Shown: piece by piece, positions 8,785-17,526 of the stretch | How the letters are laid out: each line of letters begins with the position of its first letter | Numbering within the stretch: position 1 is the first letter of the stretch | From: Maridesulfovibrio ferrireducens | GTDB taxonomy: Bacteria; Desulfobacterota; Desulfovibrionia; Desulfovibrionales; Desulfovibrionaceae | Reading direction: 5' to 3' | Length of the DNA stretch: 64,000 nucleotides | Assembly (NCBI RefSeq): GCF_016342405.1 | Contig: NZ_JAEINN010000010.1 | Span: forward strand, 1-64,000 | The notes under the pieces: model-generated | What the model was told of the DNA's origin: nothing | Databases searched by the model: none | Seen by the model: the letters and a program-made list of their open reading frames with translations, nothing else | Made by a program: the position numbers and the translations under genes

Positions 8785-11469
8785 TTAATGAGCCTGAGCC
8801 CAGTTCTTACCCAGTCCTAAATCAACTTTTAATGGAACTGCCAAAGAAGTTACAAGCTGCATATCTTCCTGCAACAGCTTGCCGATCTCTTCGATAGATT
8901 CCTCCGGACCTTCTACAAGCAATTCATCGTGTATCTGTAAAATAAGTCTGCCGCCTAAATGTGCAATAGCTGAATTATCTGCAACCTTAATCATTGCCAT
9001 TTTGATAATATCAGCAGCACTGCCCTGAATAACGGTATTAATAGCCTGTCTGCGAGCCTGAGATATGACCTGCGGATTGGTAGAATGTAGCTCCGGTAAC
9101 AATCTTCTACGACCAGACAGAGTCGTTACATATCCTTTCTCACGCCCCTGTTCGACTACAGAGTCATAAAAATCTCTCAGCACACCAAGCTTTTCGAAAT
9201 ATTTTGCAATAAAGTCTTTGGCTTCATTTAATGAAATTCCAAGTTCACGAGACAATTTCTGCGGTCCCATACCGTAAATCAATCCGAAGTTGATCGTCTT
9301 GGCATTACCGCGTTCTTCTCTGGTAATATCCGTGCTTTCCTTATCAAAAAGAAGCGCAGCAGTGCGTGAATGAATATCTTCGTCATTTTCAAAAGCAGAG
9401 ATCAACGTAGGATCACCTGAAAAATGGGCAAGAACTCTTAGTTCTACCTGAGAATAATCCGCAGCAGCCAAGCGCAGCCCTTCACCGGCGGTGAAACACG
9501 CTCTCATACGCTTGCCCATATCTCCGCGAATGGGAATATTCTGCAAATTCGGCCCGGAGCTTGATAGCCTGCCTGTCGCGGTTGCAAACTGATTGAAATT
9601 AGTATGAATTCTACCGTCATGCCCAACGAGCTTAGGGAGTGGCTCCAGATAAGTGGACCGCAGCTTTTCCATCTTCCTGAACTCTAAAATATCGGCGATT
9701 ATTTCGTGTTGTCCCATCAATTTTTCAAGCACGGAGTTAGCAGTCGAAAGCGCGCCTTTAGGAGTCTTACCACTAGGTTTAAGCCCCAGTTTATCAAAAA
9801 GGATATTACTCATCTGCTGACTTGAACGGATATTGAAAGGCTCTTCTGCTCTTTCATGAATAACCTTAGTAAGTTCCTGAATACGAACGCTGACCTCTTT
9901 CAAAAATTCTGTGAATGAATCTAAATCAATTGAAATTCCAGCTTCTTCCATATCTGCAAGTACAGGTACAAGTGGAATTTCAAGTTCATTTACAAGATTT
10001 TCAAGCCCCGCAGATTCGATCCTCGGCGCAAGCACATGCATCAAAGCAAGAGCAGCCATGCCCTGAGCTTCAGGATGGACTTCATCTACCGCATCAGGAA
10101 GTTCGTCTCCGGTAAAGAGCATAGATCTAAGTCTGTCCCACTGATAATTTCGATCTTCCGGATTTAGCAAATATGCGGCCAGACTAAGGTCGAACCAGCG
10201 CGAAAGGGGAATCTTGCGCCACGCAGGATCGGATCTGAAAAAAGATTTAACGTCTGCAACAGCTAATTTATTTGCATGTTGAAGAACTTCAACCAGCTCA
10301 GAAGTTGCGATTTTACAAAGCCACTCATCACCTTCAACTCCGACGTAAAATTCCTTGCCGTCACGAACAAGCCCTACGTCTTTATTCGTAAAATCAGGCA
10401 GATCAGATACGGACTGAACTTTCTTGAATTCAAGTCTGCTCTCAACCGGAGCAGGAGCTACATCCCCGAACAAAGAAAACTGCCCCGCTGCCGGCTTCTT
10501 ACCCTTAGCTGTAACAGGCGCTGCTTTGGTTCCGGTCGGGCCAGCATCAGATGCGGACTTGGTCTGAGGTGAAATATTACTGTCAGGGAATGCTTTATTC
10601 ACATCTCTAATCATGGAACGGAATTCATAAGTATTCAAATATGCTACAACGTCGTCACGGTTTACAGGAGAAACCTTAAGATCAGCAAGTTCGAGATGTG
10701 CACAACTATCAGTGCTTAAGCTTGTAAGCTTTCTGTATGTAAAAATAGTTTCCAGATACCCTTCCATCTTTTTCTTGATGTTAGGCTGGAGGAATTTAAA
10801 ATTATCGCGAATATCTTCAAGAGTAGGATATTTAGCCATAAGCTTGGAAGCCGTAACTTTACCTACTCCCGGCACTCCGGGGATATTATCGGCTGAGTCG
10901 CCGATTAAAGCCTGAAAATCAGCCCATTGATCAGGGTTCAGTCCTGTATCTTCTTTAAAATCGGCAAGAGAAGTAATCTTTTCGGCCCGGCCTGCGGGGT
11001 CCCACATAAAAACATTCTCATCCAGACACTGCTTGAGGTCCTTATCCGCGCCAAGAATAACAACAGGACGTTCACTCTTAAACCTTGCGGCAAGAGAAGC
11101 GATACAATCGTCTGCTTCTTCGCCATCGGAAACTATTAAAGGCACTCCAAGTGCTCTGATTGCTTCTTTCAAAGGCTCAACCTGAACTCTAAGATCGTCC
11201 GGCATGGGCGGGCGCTGTGCTTTATAGTCCGGGAAAAGTTCATGCCTGAAATTTTTACCCTTACCGTCGAGCATGAAAACCAAGTATTCAGGCTTCTCTT
11301 CTTTAATAACTTTTAACAGAACCCGCAGGACTATATATAAAGCATTGGTCGGAAATCCATCTGAGCGTTTAAGGTCCGGATACGCATGGAATCCGCGATA
11401 AAAAAAAGCGGAACCGTCTATAAGATACAAAGGACTTTTTTCAAAGTTCAATTTTTCACTGAGTGACAT
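8785..11469 (-). CDS. polA: DNA polymerase I
   Basis: 894 residues. Repairs gaps and removes RNA primers. Residues 1-290 are the 5' nuclease (FRHELFPDYKAQRPP, EEADDC, GDSADNIPGVPGVG). Residues about 345-490 correspond to the 3'-5' exonuclease fold, but the DxE catalytic motif is missing, so proofreading is probably lost. Residues about 500-894 are the polymerase: motif A DYSQVELR, motif B with INFGLIYG, motif C QIHDELLVE. In the linker, residues 330-334 read QFSLF, a good match to the bacterial sliding-clamp-binding consensus. A DUF1844 gene follows by 13 bases, a DHH phosphoesterase precedes by 53. Confidence 0.96.
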   Translation of the reverse strand: MSLSEKLNFEKSPLYLIDGSAFFYRGFHAYPDLKRSDGFPTNALYIVLRVLLKVIKEEKPEYLVFMLDGKGKNFRHELFPDYKAQRPPMPDDLRVQVEPLKEAIRALGVPLIVSDGEEADDCIASLAARFKSERPVVILGADKDLKQCLDENVFMWDPAGRAEKITSLADFKEDTGLNPDQWADFQALIGDSADNIPGVPGVGKVTASKLMAKYPTLEDIRDNFKFLQPNIKKKMEGYLETIFTYRKLTSLSTDSCAHLELADLKVSPVNRDDVVAYLNTYEFRSMIRDVNKAFPDSNISPQTKSASDAGPTGTKAAPVTAKGKKPAAGQFSLFGDVAPAPVESRLEFKKVQSVSDLPDFTNKDVGLVRDGKEFYVGVEGDEWLCKIATSELVEVLQHANKLAVADVKSFFRSDPAWRKIPLSRWFDLSLAAYLLNPEDRNYQWDRLRSMLFTGDELPDAVDEVHPEAQGMAALALMHVLAPRIESAGLENLVNELEIPLVPVLADMEEAGISIDLDSFTEFLKEVSVRIQELTKVIHERAEEPFNIRSSQQMSNILFDKLGLKPSGKTPKGALSTANSVLEKLMGQHEIIADILEFRKMEKLRSTYLEPLPKLVGHDGRIHTNFNQFATATGRLSSSGPNLQNIPIRGDMGKRMRACFTAGEGLRLAAADYSQVELRVLAHFSGDPTLISAFENDEDIHSRTAALLFDKESTDITREERGNAKTINFGLIYGMGPQKLSRELGISLNEAKDFIAKYFEKLGVLRDFYDSVVEQGREKGYVTTLSGRRRLLPELHSTNPQVISQARRQAINTVIQGSAADIIKMAMIKVADNSAIAHLGGRLILQIHDELLVEGPEESIEEIGKLLQEDMQLVTSLAVPLKVDLGLGKNWAQAH

Positions 11470-11522
11470 TTATGGCCTTCGGGGATTTGTTCCAGAGAAT
11501 TATTTAAAGAAAAAACATAAAA

Positions 11523-12518
11523 CTAAATGCGCTTCATAACCTGACGCTTGCCCTTGGTCAGTTTCTTGACAACATACGATTCCGGATCAGCATCATCAAG
11601 TGCTTTAAGCGGAATCTCAGCTCGTGCGGCGGCTTTGTGCCCTCCAGCTGAACCTACATCACTAAAGAGACTGCTGGCCATCTTGCCCATATCTTTACGC
11701 AAAGCATCTCCTCTGAAAATAACCACAAGGGTATCCTCATAAACGCCGGAGACAACGTCCCACGAAACATCATGAACACGCATAAAAAAGTCTGCAAGGA
11801 TAACCAAAGTATCAGGATTTTCCACTTTGCCCAGATGAGAATAAAGACCGGGTCCAATTCTGCGCAAATTATAAAATGCCCGTGAGAAATATTTAAGCCA
11901 ATCTGGATGAATTTCACTACGCGTAATACGTTTTATAATATCCATATCAGCATATTTAGTCAGATATCTAAAGGCCTTAATATCCGCATCAATAAAAGGA
12001 CGTTCAAAACTTTGAGTATCTGTTTTGATACCGTAAACCAATGCTGTTGCAAGCAATTTTGCCGGACGTATTTTAAGATTATAAAGATATTCAGTCAGCA
12101 TTGCGCTGTTTGAACCGTATTCAGGACGAATATCTGTATACTCAGCTCCGACATACGGCTGTTCTGGGTACGGATGATGATCAATAATTACTGAAAATTT
12201 AATTTTATCAAAATCGGGATGATGGTGTGGCTGGGAGTCTACAATTGCAAACTTATCATATTGCGCAACCAGAGTTGGAATGATCCTACTGGCTGGAATC
12301 CGCAAATAATGAATCATAGCAAGATTATCAAGCCGTTTTACTTCGTTAATATGTGCGATGCCGACACCTTGAACCTTACGCCCCATGATACGCTTAAGCG
12401 CCATGGCCGAGGCCAAAGAATCCGGATCAGCATTTACCACTATCAACCACCGCTCATCCTTTTTAAAAAGGGCAAGCAGGTCCTGAAGCTCTTCGTCAAA
12501 CTTTTTAAAATAAGCCAT
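11523..12518 (-). CDS. DHH-family phosphoesterase (NrnA-like)
   Basis: 331 residues. Has the DHH metal motifs NADPDSLAS (about residue 30), VDSQPHHH, and IDHHP, then a C-terminal DHHA1 substrate-binding domain with GSAGGHKAAARAE. Members include NrnA, which degrades nanoRNA and pAp, and c-di-AMP phosphodiesterases. There is no extra sensory domain, so an NrnA-like oligoribonuclease/pAp phosphatase is most likely. The start lies two bases after the cobU stop, so the two genes are surely cotranscribed. Confidence 0.88.
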   Translation of the reverse strand: MAYFKKFDEELQDLLALFKKDERWLIVVNADPDSLASAMALKRIMGRKVQGVGIAHINEVKRLDNLAMIHYLRIPASRIIPTLVAQYDKFAIVDSQPHHHPDFDKIKFSVIIDHHPYPEQPYVGAEYTDIRPEYGSNSAMLTEYLYNLKIRPAKLLATALVYGIKTDTQSFERPFIDADIKAFRYLTKYADMDIIKRITRSEIHPDWLKYFSRAFYNLRRIGPGLYSHLGKVENPDTLVILADFFMRVHDVSWDVVSGVYEDTLVVIFRGDALRKDMGKMASSLFSDVGSAGGHKAAARAEIPLKALDDADPESYVVKKLTKGKRQVMKRI

Positions 12519-12520
12519 AA

Positions 12521-13027
12521 TTATTTCTTCAGGGTCAGAGGCAACCCGGCAGCCACAAGATAAGCCTCATCGGCAATTGCGGCAATTCTACGGTTAAGTC
12601 CTCCGAGCCCTCTCACAAACTCACGGACTTCGCGTGTCATTGCCAGCGGGCCGAGACCTACTTCGCAAGACACCAAGACAAGATCCGGCCCTTTCCATTC
12701 AGATAAAAGCCGGACAACCTCCCCGATCAGCTGTTCTCCGTTCACAAGCTCGCTACATGAGAACAACCAGAAATCTAAACTGTCCACCAGCAGATGTTCG
12801 TAATCTTTTCTAGCCCTAACAAGAACCTGATGCAAGTCCGTTCCGGTCTCAAAAACCGGAATAGACGGATCGCGTTCTCTCCGATGATCCATAATCTGTT
12901 TCCGGAAGGCCATATCGCGGGCTTTTCCTGTCGCAATAAAACATTTCGTACCGGAATATTTTGAAAAAACTTCAAGCGCATAATCGGACTTACCCGACTT
13001 ATTGCCCCCAAGTATGAATGTAATCAA
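12521..13027 (-). CDS. cobU: Adenosylcobinamide kinase/adenosylcobinamide-phosphate guanylyltransferase
   Basis: 168 residues. Phosphorylates adenosylcobinamide and then transfers GMP, activating it for attachment of the lower ligand in cobamide synthesis and salvage. The P-loop GGNKSGKS is at residues 7-14, and the HRRER segment carries the GMP-linking histidine typical of CobU. The end (EAYLVAAGLPLTLK) is also typical. The upstream neighbour is a CbiR-like gene, fitting a cobamide-remodelling role. A 12-base perfect palindrome lies 61 bases upstream. Confidence 0.92.
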   Translation of the reverse strand: MITFILGGNKSGKSDYALEVFSKYSGTKCFIATGKARDMAFRKQIMDHRRERDPSIPVFETGTDLHQVLVRARKDYEHLLVDSLDFWLFSCSELVNGEQLIGEVVRLLSEWKGPDLVLVSCEVGLGPLAMTREVREFVRGLGGLNRRIAAIADEAYLVAAGLPLTLKK

Positions 13028-13087
13028 AAAATCTCCTCACGCTATTTAACGGATCAAAACGAATTCTGCACTTCATACTCTATTTAC

Positions 13088-13099
13088 GCAGTTAACTGC
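13088..13099. promoter_or_regulatory. Palindrome upstream of cobU
   Basis: GCAGTTAACTGC is a perfect 12-base palindrome in the 103-base gap between the cbiR-like gene and cobU. It may be an operator or part of a weak hairpin. No cobalamin riboswitch signature was seen nearby. Confidence 0.25.
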
Positions 13100-13130
13100 A
13101 ACCACAATACAACATCCAATGATTGCCAGA

Positions 13131-14003
13131 TTAACGAGCCTCGCCGTGTCTATTGGCCAGATATTGCAGTGACTTAAAAAAACCGTTTTGCTCAAAGACT
13201 TCAACAGTAACAGTCCCGCCTTTAATAAACTTTTCAAAAAAACAATCAAGCAACTTCACACCCGGCTTATCTAGCTTTTCAAGACTTTCATGCCGTCCGC
13301 CTACACCCGGTCCGTTAAGATGAAGCATGGCAACCAAATCCCAAACGTCTTCCCGGTCCAGCAATTTTTGCTGCCCATACGCCTGCATGTGCCCTAAATC
13401 TAAACAAACCTTAAATCCGCAATCCCGAATAACATCAATATTATCTTCAAGACTGTTATCTTTAATATTTTCAATGAAAACATTTTCAGAATCTATAGAA
13501 GTTCCACGAAACTCTTTTGCCAGATCAGCCAGAAGAATTCCTGCACACGGTCCCGCCTTCGGAGGATGCAGAACATGTGCAACAGGATTCAAATGTGCCG
13601 CTTTTGATGCGAGAAGATTCATTATCCGCGCAACCTTAGCTGCACTCTCATGCCACGGAAGATCTAAAGGATGATGGATATGAAACGACAATCCGGTTTC
13701 AGCTAAATCAGCAGGCAGATCCTCTTCAGTGTACGCAAGACTCGCTGCTGTTTCAAAAAAGAGTAATCCGACTTCATCGACGCGCCCTTCAAGGTATCTG
13801 CAATTTTCAACGACAGTTCCCGGAATAACCCATGACGGGGCCGCAACGACATAGGGGAAAGAACTGTCACCGAAGATGTCAAAAACACTCAATCCGTCAG
13901 CAAAAAGAGAGGTTTTTTCCTGTGTGTGATTCTCAGCCTTAGAATCAGATAGCCCCTTTACTCCGCAAGAATCCGGGCTGAAAACATTTTTATTATCAGG
14001 CAT
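13131..14003 (-). CDS. cbiR: Cobamide-remodelling phosphodiesterase CbiR-like (AP-endonuclease TIM barrel)
   Basis: 290 residues. From about residue 45 on it is a xylose-isomerase/AP-endonuclease-like TIM barrel with metal-binding candidates HIHHPLD, VLHPPK, FIENI, CLDLGHM, LHLNG, GRHES and VTVEVF in order. This pattern and the adjacent cobU match CbiR, which cuts the phosphodiester of the nucleotide loop of cobamides so that the lower ligand can be exchanged. The first 40 residues are polar and not part of the fold. A plain sugar-phosphate isomerase or DNA AP endonuclease is the alternative, but the cobU neighbour argues for cobamide. Confidence 0.7.
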   Translation of the reverse strand: MPDNKNVFSPDSCGVKGLSDSKAENHTQEKTSLFADGLSVFDIFGDSSFPYVVAAPSWVIPGTVVENCRYLEGRVDEVGLLFFETAASLAYTEEDLPADLAETGLSFHIHHPLDLPWHESAAKVARIMNLLASKAAHLNPVAHVLHPPKAGPCAGILLADLAKEFRGTSIDSENVFIENIKDNSLEDNIDVIRDCGFKVCLDLGHMQAYGQQKLLDREDVWDLVAMLHLNGPGVGGRHESLEKLDKPGVKLLDCFFEKFIKGGTVTVEVFEQNGFFKSLQYLANRHGEAR

Positions 14004-14216
14004 AGTTTTTGCTTCAAGTTAGACGTAATCCATTTATGACACAGGGAGTAGGGTGATGAAACGTTGTAGAATGTTTTTCCAACATTATTTAAATCCTCTG
14101 CATATCTTTTGCAGACTAAGGCAAGCGGGGCTTAGTGCCATTGCTGCACGACGAATGTCAACTGTTTATGAAAAGCTACTTTATCGAATGTTTCTTTTAT
14201 AGAGAGAGAGCTCAGC

Positions 14217-17200
14217 CTACATATCCAGCAGGCTTATCTTTTTTTCTTTCTGCATTACTTTGGCAATCATTGCTGATTTTTTCACCGAATCCTCAGGGAT
14301 ATTTTTCAAAAATCTTGAGATCGGTAATCTAAGAGTCCGCCCATAAAGCGGCCTCTTTGCGGCATGCGACAGATACAGATTTTTCTTAGCTCTTGTCATC
14401 CCCACATATAAAAGCCTGCGCTCTTCTTCCACGTCTTCAATACCCGTTCCCGCTCCGCCGGAAAAATTGCCGGTAAGCACATCTATTCCGACAAAAGGAA
14501 CTATTCCGTCATCAAGTCCGGCTAAAAACACTGCATCAAATTCAAGACCTTTCGCTGCGTGCATGGACATTATCCGCACTTTTTCCGCTTTATTACGAAC
14601 CTGATCACGATCATTCTGCATATGTATCCAATTTATTAAACCGGTCCACCCGCCATTTTCCTCGTATCCTTTGACCATTTTTCTAAACGGAGTGCTTTCC
14701 CAGAACAACTGGTCAAACGGTGGCATTTCACTGAGATAGGCTGAAAGTCCCAGCGGGCCGCGTGCTATAATTTTCTCTGGAACTTCCGGAGAGTCATCAT
14801 CAGAAGACTCAGCAAAACCGAGCATTCTGCGTGCAGCGCCTAATAAAATTTCAACGCGAGAATCATGCCAGAACATTTCTGCTTCCGGGATACTGCAAGG
14901 AATCCCCTGCCGTTTGAGAATATTCTCAATCGGCCCCATAAGCCCTTTAAAACGGACCAGCACAGCTATATCACCGGGGCTGAACGTCCCGTGTCCGAAT
15001 GAATCTCCAAGACTGTGACTGGTGGACCCGAGAAGATGTTTTATCCGATCGGCAATCCATGAGGCCTCACGAATACCGTCAGGAGCTGAAAAAAGTTGCA
15101 TATCAGGTTCATAATTTTTATGGGCAATCAGCTTCGGAGGATTTTTAAGAACTGACGCTGAAACATTCAGCACAGCCTGTGCCGAGCGGTAATTATCCTC
15201 AAGAGTTATTTCAATCAGGTTAGGCCAATATGATTTGAACTTTTCAACGATGTTTCCCGCAGCTCCGCGAAAACCATAAATAGACTGATCAGGATCACCG
15301 ATGGCGAAAAGACCTTCACCGTCTCCTTCACCCTTCTTCACCCCGTCAACTCCGGCAAGCTTGCGAATAATTTCGAGCTGTAAAGGTGAAAGATCCTGAA
15401 CTTCATCCACCAGAAAATGTGTAAATGTCCGTATGTACTTACCGCAACTGAGATCGCCCAGCCAGAACTCAAGAAGATCTGTATAATCAACCAGACTATA
15501 TTGATCTTTTTGTCTGGAATAATTTGAATTATATTTTTCCAGCTCTTCCGATAATGTTTCAAGTGTTTCACGGCACAGACATAAACTCTCCCACGCAGAT
15601 TTCAGACGCAATCCCGTCAATTGCGGATTAGCTCTGGCAAACACCCTGCGGGCAGTCTCTCCATTAAGAATGATCGGAGAATGCTCAAACATGGAAACCC
15701 AATACTCAAAAGCAAGTGCATGAATAGTATCAGCGCGCGGCATAACTTCATCTTCACCGAGCATGGCCTGCATACGTTCATTCATTTCCTGTGCGGCTTT
15801 GCGTGTGAAAGTAAGAGCCAGAATACGCCTTGCTCGGGTTCCGCGTTCAAGCAGATATTTGATGCGCCCCATTAAAGTCTGAGTTTTTCCCGTACCCGGT
15901 CCGGCAATAACAAGAACAGGTGCGGGACCTTCTTCTATAGCCTTTTTTTGAGCATCATTAAATTTTACAACACCGGAATCTACTTTCGGACGAGCTTCCA
16001 ATTCGCCAGTCTTCAAAATATCAGCCTGACCTTTACCGTTATCAAGATCGTCCGCCTCTCTACGAACAACCACAAGATTCATGCCGTTAAGAATCTCATC
16101 GCGTTCATGAGCGGAATAAACTGAAACAGTTCCATACTGGCCGTCAAAGCCGGGATTGCGTATAACCTGCCCTTCACGCATTCTTCTGATACCTTCCGCA
16201 AGGTGCACATTATGCCGCTTCAAATCTTCCAGCGAAACCTGTTGCAGCACCGAAAATTCAGAACCGAATTCTTTAATCAAGGGAGAATACACGTTCATAA
16301 CTTTTTTGGTTTTAGGCCCGGTCCCGACAACTTCGGAAATTAATTCCCTGAGCGGGACAAGTGAAGTGAATCCAGGTTGTCCTTTGGGCTGAACAGGATC
16401 TTCCCGATCAGCAAGTTCCAGAATTCTGGAGTAAACACCGATAGTTAAAGGCTTGCCGCAAACCGGACAAATCCCCCCGCGCATCTTTGATTCATGAGGA
16501 TCGAGCATAATACCGCAATTGCGATGCCCGTCCATGTGATATTTACCTTCCTCCGGAAAAAACTCGACAGTTCCCATAAATTTATGCCCCAACCCTTCAC
16601 CGCGCAAAGCACGATAAATACCTTCATAAGACATATCACCTCTGAAAATATTAGCTTCGCGGCCTAGATTTTCAGCGGAATGAGCATCGGAATTGGAGAT
16701 GAGGCGGTATTTATCAAGGGAAGAGATGAGCCAGTTCATTTCAGGATCAGAAGAAAGTCCGGTTTCCATTGCAAAAATTTCTGAGGAAAGATCTCCGTAG
16801 CATTCTTCAACACTATCAAAGCCGGATTTGGAACCGAAAAGGGAAAACCACGGGGTCCATATATGTGCGGGAACAAGAAAAGCGCGATCACTGGTTTCAA
16901 GAACAATTTCAAGCAGGTCTTTACTGTCTAGGCCGAGAATAGGCCTGCCGTCTGAGTTGAGATTGCCTATGGCTCCAAGTTTGGCATTAAATTTACGGAC
17001 AGATTCGAGGTCGGGCATATAAACCAGATTGTGAACCTTTCTGGTTTTTCCGAGACGTTTATATATGGAGCTGATTTCGGTCTGCAACATGAAGCGGGTC
17101 TGTCCCGCAAGCGGACCGTCCACCCAGTCTATTTCATTTTCCAGCCCCTGCGGAGATCGAAGGGAAAGTAATCCCGAACCATCCTCAACAAGTTGTTCTT

Positions 17201-17360
17201 CTATTTCCTGCAACCATTCCGGATGAGTAAAATCGCCTGTCCCGATTACATCTATTCCTTTAATGCGTGCCCATGCTGCAAGCAGACGCGCAGTGAGTCC
17301 TTTGCTTGTAGCACGGGAAAATCTGGAATGTATGTGAAGATCAGCTATAAATCGTTCCAT
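14217..17360 (-). CDS. Endonuclease Q-like nuclease fused to UvrD/PcrA-type helicase
   Basis: 1047 residues. Residues about 1-410 match endonuclease Q: a PHP-type start with the metal motif DLHIHSRFSRATSK (His9, His11), DVIGTGDFTHP, SNSDAHS, then EFFPEEGKYHMDGHRNC and a zinc finger ending CPVCGKPL near residue 300. EndoQ nicks 5' of deaminated bases such as hypoxanthine and uracil. Residues about 470-1040 are a superfamily 1A helicase: Walker A AGPGTGKT near 487, DEVQD near 650, GDPDQSIYGFRGA, LEDNYRS, HAAKGLEFD and YVGMTRAK. The last residues (KISLLDM) resemble a clamp-binding tail. The two halves share one open frame with no internal stop. Confidence 0.88.
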   Translation of the reverse strand: MERFIADLHIHSRFSRATSKGLTARLLAAWARIKGIDVIGTGDFTHPEWLQEIEEQLVEDGSGLLSLRSPQGLENEIDWVDGPLAGQTRFMLQTEISSIYKRLGKTRKVHNLVYMPDLESVRKFNAKLGAIGNLNSDGRPILGLDSKDLLEIVLETSDRAFLVPAHIWTPWFSLFGSKSGFDSVEECYGDLSSEIFAMETGLSSDPEMNWLISSLDKYRLISNSDAHSAENLGREANIFRGDMSYEGIYRALRGEGLGHKFMGTVEFFPEEGKYHMDGHRNCGIMLDPHESKMRGGICPVCGKPLTIGVYSRILELADREDPVQPKGQPGFTSLVPLRELISEVVGTGPKTKKVMNVYSPLIKEFGSEFSVLQQVSLEDLKRHNVHLAEGIRRMREGQVIRNPGFDGQYGTVSVYSAHERDEILNGMNLVVVRREADDLDNGKGQADILKTGELEARPKVDSGVVKFNDAQKKAIEEGPAPVLVIAGPGTGKTQTLMGRIKYLLERGTRARRILALTFTRKAAQEMNERMQAMLGEDEVMPRADTIHALAFEYWVSMFEHSPIILNGETARRVFARANPQLTGLRLKSAWESLCLCRETLETLSEELEKYNSNYSRQKDQYSLVDYTDLLEFWLGDLSCGKYIRTFTHFLVDEVQDLSPLQLEIIRKLAGVDGVKKGEGDGEGLFAIGDPDQSIYGFRGAAGNIVEKFKSYWPNLIEITLEDNYRSAQAVLNVSASVLKNPPKLIAHKNYEPDMQLFSAPDGIREASWIADRIKHLLGSTSHSLGDSFGHGTFSPGDIAVLVRFKGLMGPIENILKRQGIPCSIPEAEMFWHDSRVEILLGAARRMLGFAESSDDDSPEVPEKIIARGPLGLSAYLSEMPPFDQLFWESTPFRKMVKGYEENGGWTGLINWIHMQNDRDQVRNKAEKVRIMSMHAAKGLEFDAVFLAGLDDGIVPFVGIDVLTGNFSGGAGTGIEDVEEERRLLYVGMTRAKKNLYLSHAAKRPLYGRTLRLPISRFLKNIPEDSVKKSAMIAKVMQKEKKISLLDM

Positions 17361-17526
17361 ATTCTACCGTAATTTCCCAATAATTATACACAATTTCAAT
17401 CAAAACGTATCTGACCTACAGATTCACAGAGACACTACCCCCTGCAAAGGTGGATTGCAAGACAAGCTCTGCTTTGTTACAGCCTTTTTACAATACAATT
17501 TTGAAATACAACTTGGAGAAAACAGC

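Noticed and set aside
13028-14216. Cobalamin riboswitch upstream of cobU/cbiR
   Set aside because: I searched for the conserved B12-box-like segments and saw none in either spacer.
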